Shown here: piece by piece, positions 34,362 through 44,152 of the stretch
Position numbering within the stretch: position 1 is the first letter of the stretch
Layout: each line of letters starts with the position of its first letter
Assembly: GCA_958295825.1 (NCBI GenBank)
Contig: OY282375.1
Coordinates: 1,969,489 to 2,033,488 of the forward strand
Origin: an uncultured Candidatus Entotheonella sp.
Lineage (GTDB): Bacteria; Tectomicrobia; Entotheonellia; Entotheonellales; Entotheonellaceae
Direction of reading: 5' to 3'
Length of the DNA stretch: 64,000 bases
Notes under the pieces: model-generated
Seen by the model: only the letters and a program-made list of their open reading frames with translations
Told to the model about the DNA's origin: nothing
Databases searched by the model: none
Translations under genes and position numbers: made by a program

Positions 34362-35468
34362 ATGGTTGTTGGCATTCCGAAGGAGATCAAAGCCGAGGAG
34401 AATCGCGTCGCCATTACGCCCAGCGGCGTCGCCGCCCTGGTGGCGCACTGCCACCGCGTCGTGATTGAAACCCAGGCCGGTGTCGGAAGCAGCCTCTCGG
34501 ACGAGGCGTATGCCGCAGCCGGGGCCCATATCCTGGATTCCGCCGAAGAGGTTTGGACGCAAGCCGATCTCATCCTCAAGGTCAAAGAGCCGCTTGCCGC
34601 GGAGTACCCTTTTCTGCGTCCCGGCCTGATCCTGTTCACTTACCTCCATCTCGCCGCCGAAGAACAACTCACCCACTTGCTGCTGGATCGTCAGGTGACC
34701 GCGCTCGGGTATGAAACCATTCAGTTGGAGGACGGCTCGTTGCCGCTGCTTGCGCCGATGAGTGAGGTGGCCGGACGGTTGGCGATTCAGGTCGGGGCGT
34801 GGAGTCTGCAAGCCCAAAACGGGGGGCGGGGTGTCTTGCTGAGTGGTGCATCCGGGGTGAAGCCCGGCCACGTGGTCATTCTCGGGGCTGGCATTGCGGG
34901 GGCCAGCGCCTGTCAGGTGGCCGTCGGCATCGGCGCCTACGTGAGCATTCTGGACGTGAACCCGGCGCGGTTGCGTTACGTGCACGATATCCTCGGCGGC
35001 CACGTCACCACCGTCATGTCGAACCGGGCCAATATCGAAGAGGAAGTGACCACGGCCGACTTGGTCGTCAGCTCGGTTCTGGTACCGGGGGCCCGTACGC
35101 CAAAGCTTCTCACCCGCAGCCTGTTCAGAGACATGCGGCCCGGTGCGGCGTTTGTCGATATTTCGATTGATCAAGGCGGCAGCGCCGAAACCTCACGTCC
35201 GACCACGCACCACAACCCGATTTACCGGGATGAAGAAGTGGTACATTACTGTGTCACCAACATGCCGGCCATCGTTCCCCACACCTCGACCTATGCCCTG
35301 ACCAACGTCACCCTGTCGTACGCCCTCGAACTGGCCGACAAGGGCGTGACCACCGCCTTGCGCGACAATCCCGCCCTGCAACGCGGGCTGAACACCATCA
35401 ACGGCCACGTTGTCCACCCCGGCGTCGCTGCGGCCTTCGACTTGCCCCACGCCGGTCCAACAGCGTGA
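34362..35468 (+). CDS. ald: alanine dehydrogenase
   Basis: NAD-dependent oxidative deamination of L-alanine to pyruvate and ammonia, or the reverse. MVVGIPKEIKAEENRVAITP is the family N-terminus, with the substrate Arg in NRVAITP and the catalytic Lys in LILKVKEP. The nucleotide fold is VVILGAGIAGASACQVAVGIGA, and FVDISIDQGGSAETSRPTTH is the conserved late block. 368 residues matches bacterial Ald. It stands between the small membrane protein and the convergent porin gene. A regulator is not seen. Confidence 0.95.
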   Translation: MVVGIPKEIKAEENRVAITPSGVAALVAHCHRVVIETQAGVGSSLSDEAYAAAGAHILDSAEEVWTQADLILKVKEPLAAEYPFLRPGLILFTYLHLAAEEQLTHLLLDRQVTALGYETIQLEDGSLPLLAPMSEVAGRLAIQVGAWSLQAQNGGRGVLLSGASGVKPGHVVILGAGIAGASACQVAVGIGAYVSILDVNPARLRYVHDILGGHVTTVMSNRANIEEEVTTADLVVSSVLVPGARTPKLLTRSLFRDMRPGAAFVDISIDQGGSAETSRPTTHHNPIYRDEEVVHYCVTNMPAIVPHTSTYALTNVTLSYALELADKGVTTALRDNPALQRGLNTINGHVVHPGVAAAFDLPHAGPTA

Positions 35469-35492
35469 GGCAATCATACCCAGTCAGGCAGA

Positions 35493-36677
35493 TCAGAAGT
35501 AATAGCGGAAATTGAAATTAAGCCGCCAATTCCACGAGTCGTCTCCGTTGGTGCCAAAATCCCCGCCGGCACTGTCAAAGCCCACAAAGTAGTTGCCGTC
35601 GGAAAATGCCAGGTCGCTGTACATGTACAGCGCGCCGATCGTCCAGGCCGCCCCCACCGTTACCAGCGTGCTGTCGTTGAATCCATCCGCCTGTTTCAGG
35701 ATGGAACTCCACTCAACATACGGCGTCACGCTGTCCAGCCACGAGACACCCGACGCGTCTACCCCGTTATAGCGCAAAGACAGCGCGGGCATGATCCCCT
35801 CAGATGCAACCAGATCGGCGTAATCGAAAGCCCCCATGGGAATCAGATCGTCGGTTTCCCAGGGCGTCTCGTCCGTAATGTTGTAAACGTAATATGTTAA
35901 CTGTGAGTAGAGGATGAAATCCCCGAAGCCGTTTTTCATGTGGCCCGAAAGGGCGTAGTGGTTGCCCCTGTCATCGTCGCCTACGTTCGTCCCCTGTAGC
36001 AGCCCGTATTGCAGCGATGCGCCCACCTCCGTCCCGCCTTCAAGCGCATAGATCGCACGCAGGTTGAATTGGTGCTGCTCTTCAAAGCCGGTTTCGACGT
36101 TACCCTGTTTGTCGCTATCCCGCTTGACCACGTCATAGCTATATCGCGAACTCTCCAGAGTCTGCCCATCGGTCTGAAATTCGCTGCGCGGGTAGTAGCC
36201 CACATCGAGCGTCAGCTTGTCAAAGGCCCTGCCCCACGTGATTCCCAGGTCCATGTCATCGGCGAGCCCGACGTAATAATGCTGGTCAAAGAACCAGCTG
36301 CTGGAGACGCCATACGCCGTCGGCCCGAAGGGAACCCGCACAATGCCGGCCTTGAGGGTGCCCGAATTACCCCAGTCGTACCCTAGCCATGCCGTATGAA
36401 ACATGGTGTACTTATCGTACCAGCGATACTCGACCCTGCCGATGACGTTCTGGTAGTCCAGGTCGGCGTTGAGGCGAAAAAGCTCGAATTCAGCCTTGCC
36501 AATTCCTTCGCCGCGGGGATGGGGATCATCGTAACTCCCGTAGACATAGTTCACCCCTATCGCCCCGCCGAGCTTGATCGGGGGCTTCTCGGATTCCTGC
36601 GCCATCACGAGCGAAGCCGCAAGCAGTAAACAGGCGATAGCGAGGACGAGCCGCTGTGCGTATCTTTGATTGTTCAT
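35493..36677 (-). CDS. outer-membrane beta-barrel porin-like protein, unknown specificity
   Basis: A 394-residue exported protein. Signal peptide about residues 1-27 (LVLAIACLLLAASLVMAQ), then a body of alternating aromatic-hydrophobic strands such as NADLDYQNVIGRVEYRWYDK and GTLKAGIVRVPFGPTAYGV, ending in LNFNFRYYF with the C-terminal Phe needed for assembly. The ~16-strand pattern suggests a phosphate- or sugar-porin-like channel. The ATG at 36677 has AAGGAA upstream; a GTG one codon earlier is also in frame. A promoter precedes it. It probably depends on the Bam system and perhaps on the TamAB proteins here. Confidence 0.85.
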   Translation of the reverse strand: MNNQRYAQRLVLAIACLLLAASLVMAQESEKPPIKLGGAIGVNYVYGSYDDPHPRGEGIGKAEFELFRLNADLDYQNVIGRVEYRWYDKYTMFHTAWLGYDWGNSGTLKAGIVRVPFGPTAYGVSSSWFFDQHYYVGLADDMDLGITWGRAFDKLTLDVGYYPRSEFQTDGQTLESSRYSYDVVKRDSDKQGNVETGFEEQHQFNLRAIYALEGGTEVGASLQYGLLQGTNVGDDDRGNHYALSGHMKNGFGDFILYSQLTYYVYNITDETPWETDDLIPMGAFDYADLVASEGIMPALSLRYNGVDASGVSWLDSVTPYVEWSSILKQADGFNDSTLVTVGAAWTIGALYMYSDLAFSDGNYFVGFDSAGGDFGTNGDDSWNWRLNFNFRYYF

Positions 36678-36730
36678 CACTAGTTTCCTTCTTCATGTTG
36701 ATAGGTGCTCAGAAAATACCTGACTCCCGA

Positions 36731-36760
36731 TATAAGACACGCTTATGCCAACCGTGTCAA
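36731..36760 (-). promoter_or_regulatory. sigma70-like promoter of the porin gene
   Basis: On the minus strand, TTGACA (36760-36755) and CTTATA (36736-36731) are separated by 18 bases, about 50 bases upstream of the porin start. The -35 box is perfect. Confidence 0.6.
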
Positions 36761-36867
36761 CTTTTAGTGTCATCCGACCGCAACCCGGGAAACCGTGCCG
36801 TTATCGGCTGGAAGCCGCTTGACCTGATTATCTGCGGCCCGTTCAGAGCGACGCAAAACGCGTCACA

Positions 36868-38088
36868 TCAGCGAGTGGTGGGCGCGTCGCGCCAAGCGCG
36901 GAGTTTGAGACGGAGGCCGTTGAGGCGGATGAAGCCTTCGGCGTCGTGCTGGTTGTAGACGTCATCGGCTTCGAAGGTGGCGAAATCGGTGCGGTACAAG
37001 GAACGGCTGGAACGGCGGCCGGCAACGATACAGTTGCCTTTGTACAGCTTCAGGCGCACGGTGCCGGTCACGTCGTGCTGTGTCTCGTCGATGGCTTTCT
37101 GCAGCATGACGCGCTCGGGGGCGAACCAGAAGCCGTTGTAGACAAGCTGGGCGTACTTGGGGATGAGGCTGTCGCGAATGTACATCACCTCGCGATCGAG
37201 GGTGATGGACTCAAGGGCGCGGTGGGCGACGTGCAGAACGGTGCCGCCGGGCGTTTCGTAGCAGCCCCGGGATTTCATGCCGACGAAGCGGTTTTCCACC
37301 ATGTCGACACGGCCAATGCCGTTATCGCCGGCCAAGCGGTTAAGGGCGCGCAACAGGGCGGCCGGGCTGTGCGACTGTCCATCCAAGCCAACGGGCACGC
37401 CGGCCTCGAAGTCGACCTCCACATACGTCGGTTTGTCCGGGGCGCGCTCGGGCGACACGCTGAGCAGAAACATGTCGTCCGGCGGTTCGTGCCAAGGGTC
37501 TTCCAACACCCCGCCCTCATAGCTGCTGTGCAGCAGATTGCGGTCGATGCTATACGGCTTGGCCGGCGTGGTCGGCACCTCGATGCCGTGCCGCCGCGCG
37601 TAATCCATCATGGCGTCGCGGGAATTCAGGTCCCAGGACGGCTCGCGCCACGGCGCGATGATGCGCAGGGACGGCGCCAGCGCCTGAAAGGTCAACTCGA
37701 AGCGCACCTGATCATTGCCCTTGCCGGTGGCGCCGTGGGCCACGGTATCGGCGCCTACGCGCTGGGCGACTTCCACCTGTTTCTGCGCGATCAACGGCCT
37801 GGCCAGCGAGGTGCCCAGTAAGTAGGTGCCCTCGTACACGGCATGGGCGCGCAGGGCGGGGAAGACAAAATCGCGCACGAAGGCTTCCTGCACGTCCTCC
37901 ACGAACACCTGTTCGGCGCCGGTGCGCTCGGCCTTGCGGGCGATGGTTTCGAGGTCCTCGTCCTGTCCGAGGTCGGCGACGAACGCCACCACCGGACAAC
38001 CGTACGTCTCCTGCAGCCAGCGCATGATGACCGACGTATCCAGTCCGCCGGAATATGCCAGGACAACTCGTTTCGGCTGCGTCGTCAC
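36868..38088 (-). CDS. argG: argininosuccinate synthase
   Basis: Joins citrulline and aspartate with ATP, the penultimate step of arginine synthesis. The PP-loop is [18 protein letters not shown] at the N-terminus. Further markers are [16 protein letters not shown] and the late [20 protein letters not shown]. 406 residues is normal. The start is GTG, and the GTGA overlaps the argF stop by four bases, so the two are translationally coupled. It is the last gene of the long minus-strand run. Confidence 0.97.
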   Translation of the reverse strand: MTTQPKRVVLAYSGGLDTSVIMRWLQETYGCPVVAFVADLGQDEDLETIARKAERTGAEQVFVEDVQEAFVRDFVFPALRAHAVYEGTYLLGTSLARPLIAQKQVEVAQRVGADTVAHGATGKGNDQVRFELTFQALAPSLRIIAPWREPSWDLNSRDAMMDYARRHGIEVPTTPAKPYSIDRNLLHSSYEGGVLEDPWHEPPDDMFLLSVSPERAPDKPTYVEVDFEAGVPVGLDGQSHSPAALLRALNRLAGDNGIGRVDMVENRFVGMKSRGCYETPGGTVLHVAHRALESITLDREVMYIRDSLIPKYAQLVYNGFWFAPERVMLQKAIDETQHDVTGTVRLKLYKGNCIVAGRRSSRSLYRTDFATFEADDVYNQHDAEGFIRLNGLRLKLRAWRDAPTTR

Positions 38089-39026
38089 ACGTGCCTCCCT
38101 TCCGGGTTGACCAGAAATGCCAGCAGGGCCTTTTGGGCGTGCAGGCGGTTTTCCGCTTCCTCGAACACCAGCGAGCGCGGCCCTTCCAGAACCTCGGCAG
38201 TGATTTCCTCGCCGCGATGGGCAGGCAGGCAGTGCATGGCCACGGCGTGCGGAGCGGCCTTCGCCATTAGATCCATTCCGACCTGATACGGGCGAAAGAC
38301 CTCGGCCCGCCGGGCGGCCTCGGCTTCTTGTCCCATGCTGGCCCAGACGTCCGTGTATACCGCGTCGGCGCCGCTGACGCCCTGCCGCGGGTCCTCGACG
38401 ACCTGCAGCACCGCACCGGTGCCCCGCGCCAAGCCCTCGGCCTGCTCGCGGATGGTGGCGTTCGGTTCATAACCGGGCGGGCACGCAATGGTAAGCCGCA
38501 GGCCCGTCTGCGCGGCGCCCAGCAGCCACGAGTTGGCCACGTTGTTGCCGTCGCCGACGTAGGCAACGTGCAAACCGTCCAAGCTGCCGAAGTGTTCCCG
38601 CAGGGTCAGCAGGGCGGCCAAAATCTGGCACGGGTGCAGCAGGTCGGTCAGGCCGTTGATGACCGGCACGCTGGCATGCCGCGCGACTTCCGCCACGTCG
38701 TCGTGCTCGAAGGTGCGCATGACAACAACGTCGTAATATCTCGACAGCACTTGGCCGACGTCCCCCGCCGGCTCTCGTGCACCGAGACCGACCTCCTCCT
38801 TGCGCAGGGTGGTGACGGCGCCGCCGAGTTGGGTCATGCCGACCTCGAACGACGCCCGGGTGCGCAGCGACGGCTTTTCCAGATACACCGCCAAGTCCTT
38901 GCCGGCCAGCAGGGGCGTCGATTCGCCACATTTTCGCCGCGCCTTGAGATCAATAGCCAAGGACAGCAGTTCATCGATCTCTGCCGGCGTCACGTCGGCG
39001 AGCGACAGTAAATCGCGTTTCACCAT
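38085..39026 (-). CDS. argF: ornithine carbamoyltransferase
   Basis: Makes citrulline from ornithine and carbamoyl phosphate. The carbamoyl-phosphate motif is SLRTRASFE, the trimer/ornithine motifs are LLHPCQILA and [12 protein letters not shown] (313 residues). The start [13 protein letters not shown] is typical of the family. AAGGAAGG lies unusually close to this ATG, so initiation at the next codon (GTG) or at an upstream ATG is possible. It lies 44 bp after argB and overlaps argG. Confidence 0.96.
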   Translation of the reverse strand: MVKRDLLSLADVTPAEIDELLSLAIDLKARRKCGESTPLLAGKDLAVYLEKPSLRTRASFEVGMTQLGGAVTTLRKEEVGLGAREPAGDVGQVLSRYYDVVVMRTFEHDDVAEVARHASVPVINGLTDLLHPCQILAALLTLREHFGSLDGLHVAYVGDGNNVANSWLLGAAQTGLRLTIACPPGYEPNATIREQAEGLARGTGAVLQVVEDPRQGVSGADAVYTDVWASMGQEAEAARRAEVFRPYQVGMDLMAKAAPHAVAMHCLPAHRGEEITAEVLEGPRSLVFEEAENRLHAQKALLAFLVNPEGRHV

Positions 39027-39070
39027 GCCTTCCTTATGAATGATCATCATGATCGTCCGGCGTCGCGTGG

Positions 39071-39958
39071 CTAGCGGACGATCTCCGTGCCCACGCCACG
39101 GTCCGTGAACAGTTCCAGAAGCACCGCGTGCGGCACCCGTCCGTCGATGATATGGGTCTTGGCGACTCCGTCGTCCAGCGCACGCAGACACGCTTCCACC
39201 TTGGGCAGCATGCCGCCGTCAATTACCGCCTCGTCCTGAAGCCGCTCAACGGCCTGCCGGTCGAGACTCGGCAGCAGCTTCTTGTCGCGGTCCAGAATCC
39301 CTTCCACGTCCGTCAGAAACAATAGCCTCTCGGCTTGCAGGGCGGCGGCGATGTCGCCCGCGGCGGTGTCGGCGTTGATGTTGTAGCTTTCCCCGTTCTC
39401 ACCCACGCCCGTCGGCGCGATGACGGGGATGAAACCGTTGTTCTCCAGCGTGTGAATAATCGACGTGTTGACAGACGTGACTTCCCCGACCAGCCCGATA
39501 TCAACTAATCGCGGCGGGCTGCCGGGCGAGACGGAGCGGTACAACTGTTTCTTGGTGGCGGTGATCAAGTTGGCGTCCTTGCCGCTCAGGCCAATCGCCT
39601 GGCCGCCGTGCAGGTTGATGGTGGCGACGATCTCCTTGTTCAGCTTGCCGCCCAGCACCATGTCAACCACTTCCATGGTGGCCGCGTCGGTCACCCGCAA
39701 CCCAGCCTCAAAGCGCGCCGAGATGCCCATGCGCTTCATGATGGCGTCGATCTGCGGTCCGCCGCCGTGCACGACGACGGGGTGCATGCCCACGCATTGC
39801 AGCAGCACGATGTCGCGCGCAAAGGAATCGCGCAGCGCCTCGTCGGTCATGGCGTGGCCACCATATTTCACCACCACGGTCTTGTTGGCAAACAGCTGAA
39901 TGTATGGCAGGGCCTCGATCAGCGTATGGGCCTGCTGAATATGGTCAGTCGGGGGCAT
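39071..39958 (-). CDS. argB: acetylglutamate kinase
   Basis: Second step of arginine synthesis, phosphorylating N-acetylglutamate. The 295-residue protein shows NKTVVVKYGGHAMTDE (phosphate-binding Lys), VVVHGGGPQIDAIMKRMG, and the late AGDIAAALQAERLLFLTDVEG and GGMLPKVEACLRAL. The N-terminal extension before the first strand (HIQQAHTLIEALPYIQLF) is the helix that, in arginine-sensitive hexameric enzymes, mediates feedback inhibition, so arginine control is likely. It sits between hslU and argF. Confidence 0.97.
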   Translation of the reverse strand: MPPTDHIQQAHTLIEALPYIQLFANKTVVVKYGGHAMTDEALRDSFARDIVLLQCVGMHPVVVHGGGPQIDAIMKRMGISARFEAGLRVTDAATMEVVDMVLGGKLNKEIVATINLHGGQAIGLSGKDANLITATKKQLYRSVSPGSPPRLVDIGLVGEVTSVNTSIIHTLENNGFIPVIAPTGVGENGESYNINADTAAGDIAAALQAERLLFLTDVEGILDRDKKLLPSLDRQAVERLQDEAVIDGGMLPKVEACLRALDDGVAKTHIIDGRVPHAVLLELFTDRGVGTEIVR

Positions 39959-39989
39959 GACCAACGACTCCTCGCGCGGCGGCGCTGCT

Positions 39990-41348
39990 TTACAGGATGT
40001 AGCGGGTGATGTCCTCACTACTGACGATGTCCGCGAGGCGCTCCGTGACGTATTGGCGGTCGATGATCACCTGCGCCTCCGTCATGTCCGAGGCACGGAA
40101 AGAGAGATCGTCCAGCAGGCGCTCCAGGATGGTGTACAAACGGCGGGCACCGATGTTTTCGGTTTGCTGATTGACGCGGTCGGCGATGGCGGCGAGTTCC
40201 TCGATGGCGTCGTCGCTGAACACCACATCCACGCCTTCGGTGTCGAGCAGCGCCCGGTATTGCTTGAGGAGGGCATTGCGGGGCTCGCGCAGAATGCGTA
40301 CGAAGTCGTCCTTTCCCAGGGCCTGCAGCTCGACCCGGATGGGAAACCGCCCCTGCAATTCGGGGATCAGATCCGACGGCTTGGAGACGTGGAACGCCCC
40401 GGCAGCGATGAAGAGAATGTGGTCGGTCTTGACCATGCCGTATTTCGTGTTGACGGTGCTGCCCTCGATGATCGGCAGCAGGTCGCGCTGCACGCCCTCG
40501 CGCGACACGTCCGGACTGCTGCTGCGCTCGCGCCCGGCGATCTTGTCCAACTCGTCCAGGAAGATAATGCCGGACTGTTCCACCCGCCGCACCGCCTCCT
40601 TGACCACGGCATCCATGTCGACCAGGCGCTGCGCCTCTTCCTGCATGAGGACATTGAAGGCGTCGGGCACCTTGACCTTGCGCCGCTTCTTACGCTGCGG
40701 GAACAGGTTGCCCAGCATGTCCTTGATGTGAATGCCCATGTCTTCCATCCCGGAGCCGGACACCACCTCGATCATCGGCAGGTTGTTACCGTCCTGTACC
40801 TCCAGCTCGACGAACCGGTCGTCGAGCTTGCCTTCCCGAAGATACTGGCGGAACTTCTCGCGCGTCTTCTGGTAATGCTGCTGCCCCAAGTCATCGAAAT
40901 TGCCGGACGGCTCGGCATCCGGCGGGCTTGGCGGGTGCGGCAGCAACAAATCCAGCAGACGCTCCTCAGCATTCTCTGCCGCCTTCTCCTGCACTCGCTT
41001 CATCTCCTCCTGCTGCACCATGTTCTTACTGAGCTCGGTGAGGTCGCGGATCATCGATTCCACGTCGCGCCCGACGTAGCCGACCTCGGTGAACTTGGAG
41101 GCTTCGATCTTGAGGAAAGGGGAGTGCGCCAGCGAGGCGAGACGGCGCGCCACCTCAGTCTTGCCGACCCCAGTGGGGCCAATCATGATGATGTTCTTGG
41201 GCGCCACCTCGTTGCGCAATTCCGGGGCCAGCTGCTGACGCCGCCAGCGGTTGCGCAGCGCGATCGCCACGGCGCGCTTGGCGTCGTCTTGCCCAACGAT
41301 GTATTTATCCAGTTCCTGAACGATCTCACGCGGGGTGAGGGTACCCAT
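39990..41348 (-). CDS. hslU: HslU, ATPase subunit of the HslUV protease
   Basis: AAA+ unfoldase that feeds proteins to HslV. Walker A GPTGVGKT is at residues 57-64, Walker B is [12 protein letters not shown], and the pore motif GYVGRD is in [18 protein letters not shown]. The I domain (about 110-240) is present, and the C-terminal SEDITRYIL tail, which docks into HslV, is intact. 452 residues. hslV lies 23 bp upstream; argB follows after 31 bp. Confidence 0.97.
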   Translation of the reverse strand: MGTLTPREIVQELDKYIVGQDDAKRAVAIALRNRWRRQQLAPELRNEVAPKNIIMIGPTGVGKTEVARRLASLAHSPFLKIEASKFTEVGYVGRDVESMIRDLTELSKNMVQQEEMKRVQEKAAENAEERLLDLLLPHPPSPPDAEPSGNFDDLGQQHYQKTREKFRQYLREGKLDDRFVELEVQDGNNLPMIEVVSGSGMEDMGIHIKDMLGNLFPQRKKRRKVKVPDAFNVLMQEEAQRLVDMDAVVKEAVRRVEQSGIIFLDELDKIAGRERSSSPDVSREGVQRDLLPIIEGSTVNTKYGMVKTDHILFIAAGAFHVSKPSDLIPELQGRFPIRVELQALGKDDFVRILREPRNALLKQYRALLDTEGVDVVFSDDAIEELAAIADRVNQQTENIGARRLYTILERLLDDLSFRASDMTEAQVIIDRQYVTERLADIVSSEDITRYIL

Positions 41349-41371
41349 ACGGCAACCTGCTGAAGGGAGAG

Positions 41372-41899
41372 TTAAAGCTCTTCGACGCTGAGGTGGTCGT
41401 TCGTGTAAATGCAGATGTCAGCGGCGATACGCATGGCTGTTTCGGCAATCTCACGGGCGCTGAGTTGCGTATGCTGCTGCAAAGCGCGGGCGGCGGCCAA
41501 GGCGTATGAACCGCCGGAACCAATGCCAATAATGCCATCGTCGGGCTCAATAATATCGCCTGTACCGGAGAGAATCAACGAGGTCTCCCGGTCTGCCACG
41601 GCGAGCAGTGCCTCCAGGCGCCGCAGAACGCGGTCGGCGCGCCAATCCTTGGCCAATTCCACAGCGGCGCGTATCAGGCTGCCCTGGTATTCCTCCAGCT
41701 TGGTCTCGAAACGATCCACCAGCGTGAAGGCATCCGCGGCGGCGCCGGCGAAGCCTGTCAGCACCTGATCGTGATGCACCTTGCGGATTTTGCGGGCGTG
41801 GTGCTTCATGACGGTCGTATTGAAACTCACCTGGCCGTCGCCCGCCATCGCCACCTGACTGTCGTGGCGCACACATAGAATGGTCGTGCTGCGGATCAT
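41372..41899 (-). CDS. hslV: HslV, peptidase subunit of the HslUV protease
   Basis: N-terminal threonine protease forming the double ring with Hsl[21 protein letters not shown] aligns so that Thr5 is the catalytic residue, implying removal of a four-residue leader (MIRS) rather than of Met alone as in E. coli. Further markers are [20 protein letters not shown] and [17 protein letters not shown]. 175 residues. The start overlaps the xerC stop by four bases (ATGA), so coupling is expected. Confidence 0.96.
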   Translation of the reverse strand: MIRSTTILCVRHDSQVAMAGDGQVSFNTTVMKHHARKIRKVHHDQVLTGFAGAAADAFTLVDRFETKLEEYQGSLIRAAVELAKDWRADRVLRRLEALLAVADRETSLILSGTGDIIEPDDGIIGIGSGGSYALAAARALQQHTQLSAREIAETAMRIAADICIYTNDHLSVEEL

Positions 41900-42837
41900 G
41901 TGTTCCCCTGTGACCGCCGAGCCCGCGGATGCGCCTGGTCGTACACGTCGAGCATGCGGTCCACGCTGACGTGGGTGTATTTCTGGGTAGTGGAAAGCTG
42001 CTGGTGCCCCAGCAGTTCCTGGATGCTGCGCAGGTCGGCGCCGTTGTCCAGTAAATGCGTGGCGAAGGCGTGCCGCAGGGTGTGCGGGCTGGTGCGCGTG
42101 GAGATGCCGGTGCGGCGGCAATGCTTTTTGATGAGCAACTGCACGCCGCGCGTGCTGAGCCGGTGTCCGTGACGGTTGAGAAAAAGCGCCGGCTCGGACT
42201 GCCCAAGGCCGCTGATCTCGCGTGCTTCGAGGTAGTCCCGTAGGGCTTGCGCAGCGGTCTTGCCGAAGAAAACCTGGCGCTCGCGGTTGCCCTTACCAAG
42301 CACTCGCATGGCGCCTGCCGCAAGGTCGATGCTGTGCACGTCGAGGGCCGCTAATTCGCTGACACGAACGCCGCTGGCGTAAAACAACTCCAGGATGGCC
42401 TGATCGCGCTGACGCATCCACGGGACGGCCGCTTCTGGGTTGGGCTCCTGCGGCGTGTCGAGCAGCGCGAACACGTGATCGATCGGCAGCGTATTGGGCA
42501 ATGGGCGTTGCGCCTTGGGCGTACGAACCGTACGTGCGATGTTGCTGCTGACGTGCCCGCGGCGCTCCATAAATTGCAGAAAGCTGCGCATGCTCGCCAA
42601 CTTGCGCCCCAACGTCCTTGCCTCGACACCCCGCTGATACAGGACCTTGAGATACGTACGAATCATGCCGGCATCGATCTGCTCGGGATGGCTGAGCGGC
42701 GTGGCACCCTCTCCGCCCGCCTCTGCCACGACCTCCAAGAACTGCCGCAGGTCGCTCAGATAGTTGCGCACGGTGTGGGGCGACACTTGGCGCTCGTCCT
42801 CAAGATGGGTTTGAAAGGCGTTCAGGTAGGTCTGCAT
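41896..42837 (-). CDS. xerC: XerC-type tyrosine recombinase
   Basis: Site-specific recombinase that resolves chromosome dimers with a partner at dif. The catalytic set is complete: Arg158 ([12 protein letters not shown]), Lys182 ([12 protein letters not shown]), His252 and Arg255 ([12 protein letters not shown]), His278 ([14 protein letters not shown]), and nucleophile Tyr287. 313 residues with a SAM-like N-terminal core-binding domain. It lies in the topA-trmFO-xerC-hslVU order shared by several lineages, which supports the housekeeping XerC role over a mobile integrase. Confidence 0.95.
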   Translation of the reverse strand: MQTYLNAFQTHLEDERQVSPHTVRNYLSDLRQFLEVVAEAGGEGATPLSHPEQIDAGMIRTYLKVLYQRGVEARTLGRKLASMRSFLQFMERRGHVSSNIARTVRTPKAQRPLPNTLPIDHVFALLDTPQEPNPEAAVPWMRQRDQAILELFYASGVRVSELAALDVHSIDLAAGAMRVLGKGNRERQVFFGKTAAQALRDYLEAREISGLGQSEPALFLNRHGHRLSTRGVQLLIKKHCRRTGISTRTSPHTLRHAFATHLLDNGADLRSIQELLGHQQLSTTQKYTHVSVDRMLDVYDQAHPRARRSQGNT

Positions 42838-42841
42838 CGCG

Positions 42842-44152
42842 TCATGCCACCTTCTGCTTCCAGGTCCGCAAATCCATCAAGGCGCGGTCGATCATGGCCT
42901 CGCGCCGCAGCCGCTTGCGGCTCACCGGGGTTTGCAAAGCGGGCAACAGCCCAAAGTTGATGTTCATCGGCTGAAAGGTGTCCGGGCACGCTCCGGAGAT
43001 GTAGTGCACCAAGGCCCCGTGCGCCGAGGTCGCCGGCGGCACCAGCGGAGCGTCGCCGCGGGACAGGGCCACCGCGTTGAGCCCGGCCAGTAGACCGGTC
43101 GCCGCTGATTCCACGTACCCTTCCACCCCGGTTATCTGCCCGGCAAACAGCAGGTTCGGGTCGCACTTCGTTTGCAGCGTCGGCAGCAGCAGGCGCGGCG
43201 CGTTCAGGAAGGTATTACGGTGCACCGAACCCAGGCGCAGAAACACCGCCTGCTCCAAACCGGGAATCATGCGGAAAATACGGCGTTGCTCACCGTACTT
43301 CAAGCGCGTCTGGAAGCCCACCATGTTGTAGGCACTGCGCATGCGGTCCTCCAGGCGAAGCTGCACCACGGCGTGGAGCTGCGACTGGTCCGGCGGCGTC
43401 AGGCCCACCGGTTTGAGCGGGCCGAAAGCAAGGGTCTGCGGACCGCGGCGCGCCATTTCCTCGACCGGCAGGCAGCCCTCAAAGAACAGCTCTCGCTCCA
43501 CCTCGTGCAGCGCCACGCACTCGGCATTGCACAGGGCGTCGCATAGCTGCTCGTACAGGTCGCGGTTCAAAGCGCAATTGAGGTAATCCTTGCCGCCGCG
43601 GTCGTAGCGCGAGGCGAAGAAGGTCTTGGTATAATCGATCGAATCGGCGGCCACGATGGGCGACAGGGCGTCGTAGAAGTACAACTGCTCGGCCCCTACG
43701 CGACGCTGGATGTCGGCGGTCAGGGTCGCCGAGGTCAGAGGACCGCTGGCGACAATGACAAAACCGTCCGACGGCAGTTCCGTCACCTCTTCCCGAACCA
43801 GCGAAATGCCGGGATGGCGGCAAACAGCATCAGTGAGATAGCGCGCAAATTGCTCCCGATCGACCGCCAGCGCCGAACCCGCCGGCACGCGACAGGCATC
43901 GGCAGCGCGTAGCACCAGCGAGTTGAGGTGCCGCATCTCGGCTTTCAGCAGGCCGTGCGCCGACGACAGGGTGTCCGCCTTGAGGGAATTGCTGCACACC
44001 AACTCGCCGAGGAGGTCGGAACAGTGCACGCGGGTAGGGATTTGGGGGCGCATTTCGTAGAGCCGGACCGGCACTCCGCGGCTGGCGATCTGGAAAGCCG
44101 CCTCGGTACCGGCCAAACCGCCGCCAATTACCGTAATGGGGTGGGCATTCAT
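42842..44152 (-). CDS. trmFO: TrmFO, folate-dependent tRNA m5U54 methyltransferase
   Basis: Methylates U54 in the T-loop of tRNA using methylenetetrahydrofolate and FAD, in place of TrmA. ITVIGGGLAGTEAAFQIASR is the FAD fold. Further family blocks are LLGELVCSNSLKAD, YFYDALSPIVAADSID, and GQITGVEGYVESAATGLLAG. 436 residues. The correct start MNAHPITVIGG overlaps the topA stop by ATGA; the longer upstream frame is coding for topA in another frame. Confidence 0.96.
   Translation of the reverse strand: MNAHPITVIGGGLAGTEAAFQIASRGVPVRLYEMRPQIPTRVHCSDLLGELVCSNSLKADTLSSAHGLLKAEMRHLNSLVLRAADACRVPAGSALAVDREQFARYLTDAVCRHPGISLVREEVTELPSDGFVIVASGPLTSATLTADIQRRVGAEQLYFYDALSPIVAADSIDYTKTFFASRYDRGGKDYLNCALNRDLYEQLCDALCNAECVALHEVERELFFEGCLPVEEMARRGPQTLAFGPLKPVGLTPPDQSQLHAVVQLRLEDRMRSAYNMVGFQTRLKYGEQRRIFRMIPGLEQAVFLRLGSVHRNTFLNAPRLLLPTLQTKCDPNLLFAGQITGVEGYVESAATGLLAGLNAVALSRGDAPLVPPATSAHGALVHYISGACPDTFQPMNINFGLLPALQTPVSRKRLRREAMIDRALMDLRTWKQKVA

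Noticed and set aside
39957..41363. 468-codon open frame antisense to hslU
   Set aside because: hslU carries all AAA+ motifs; the antisense frame has none.
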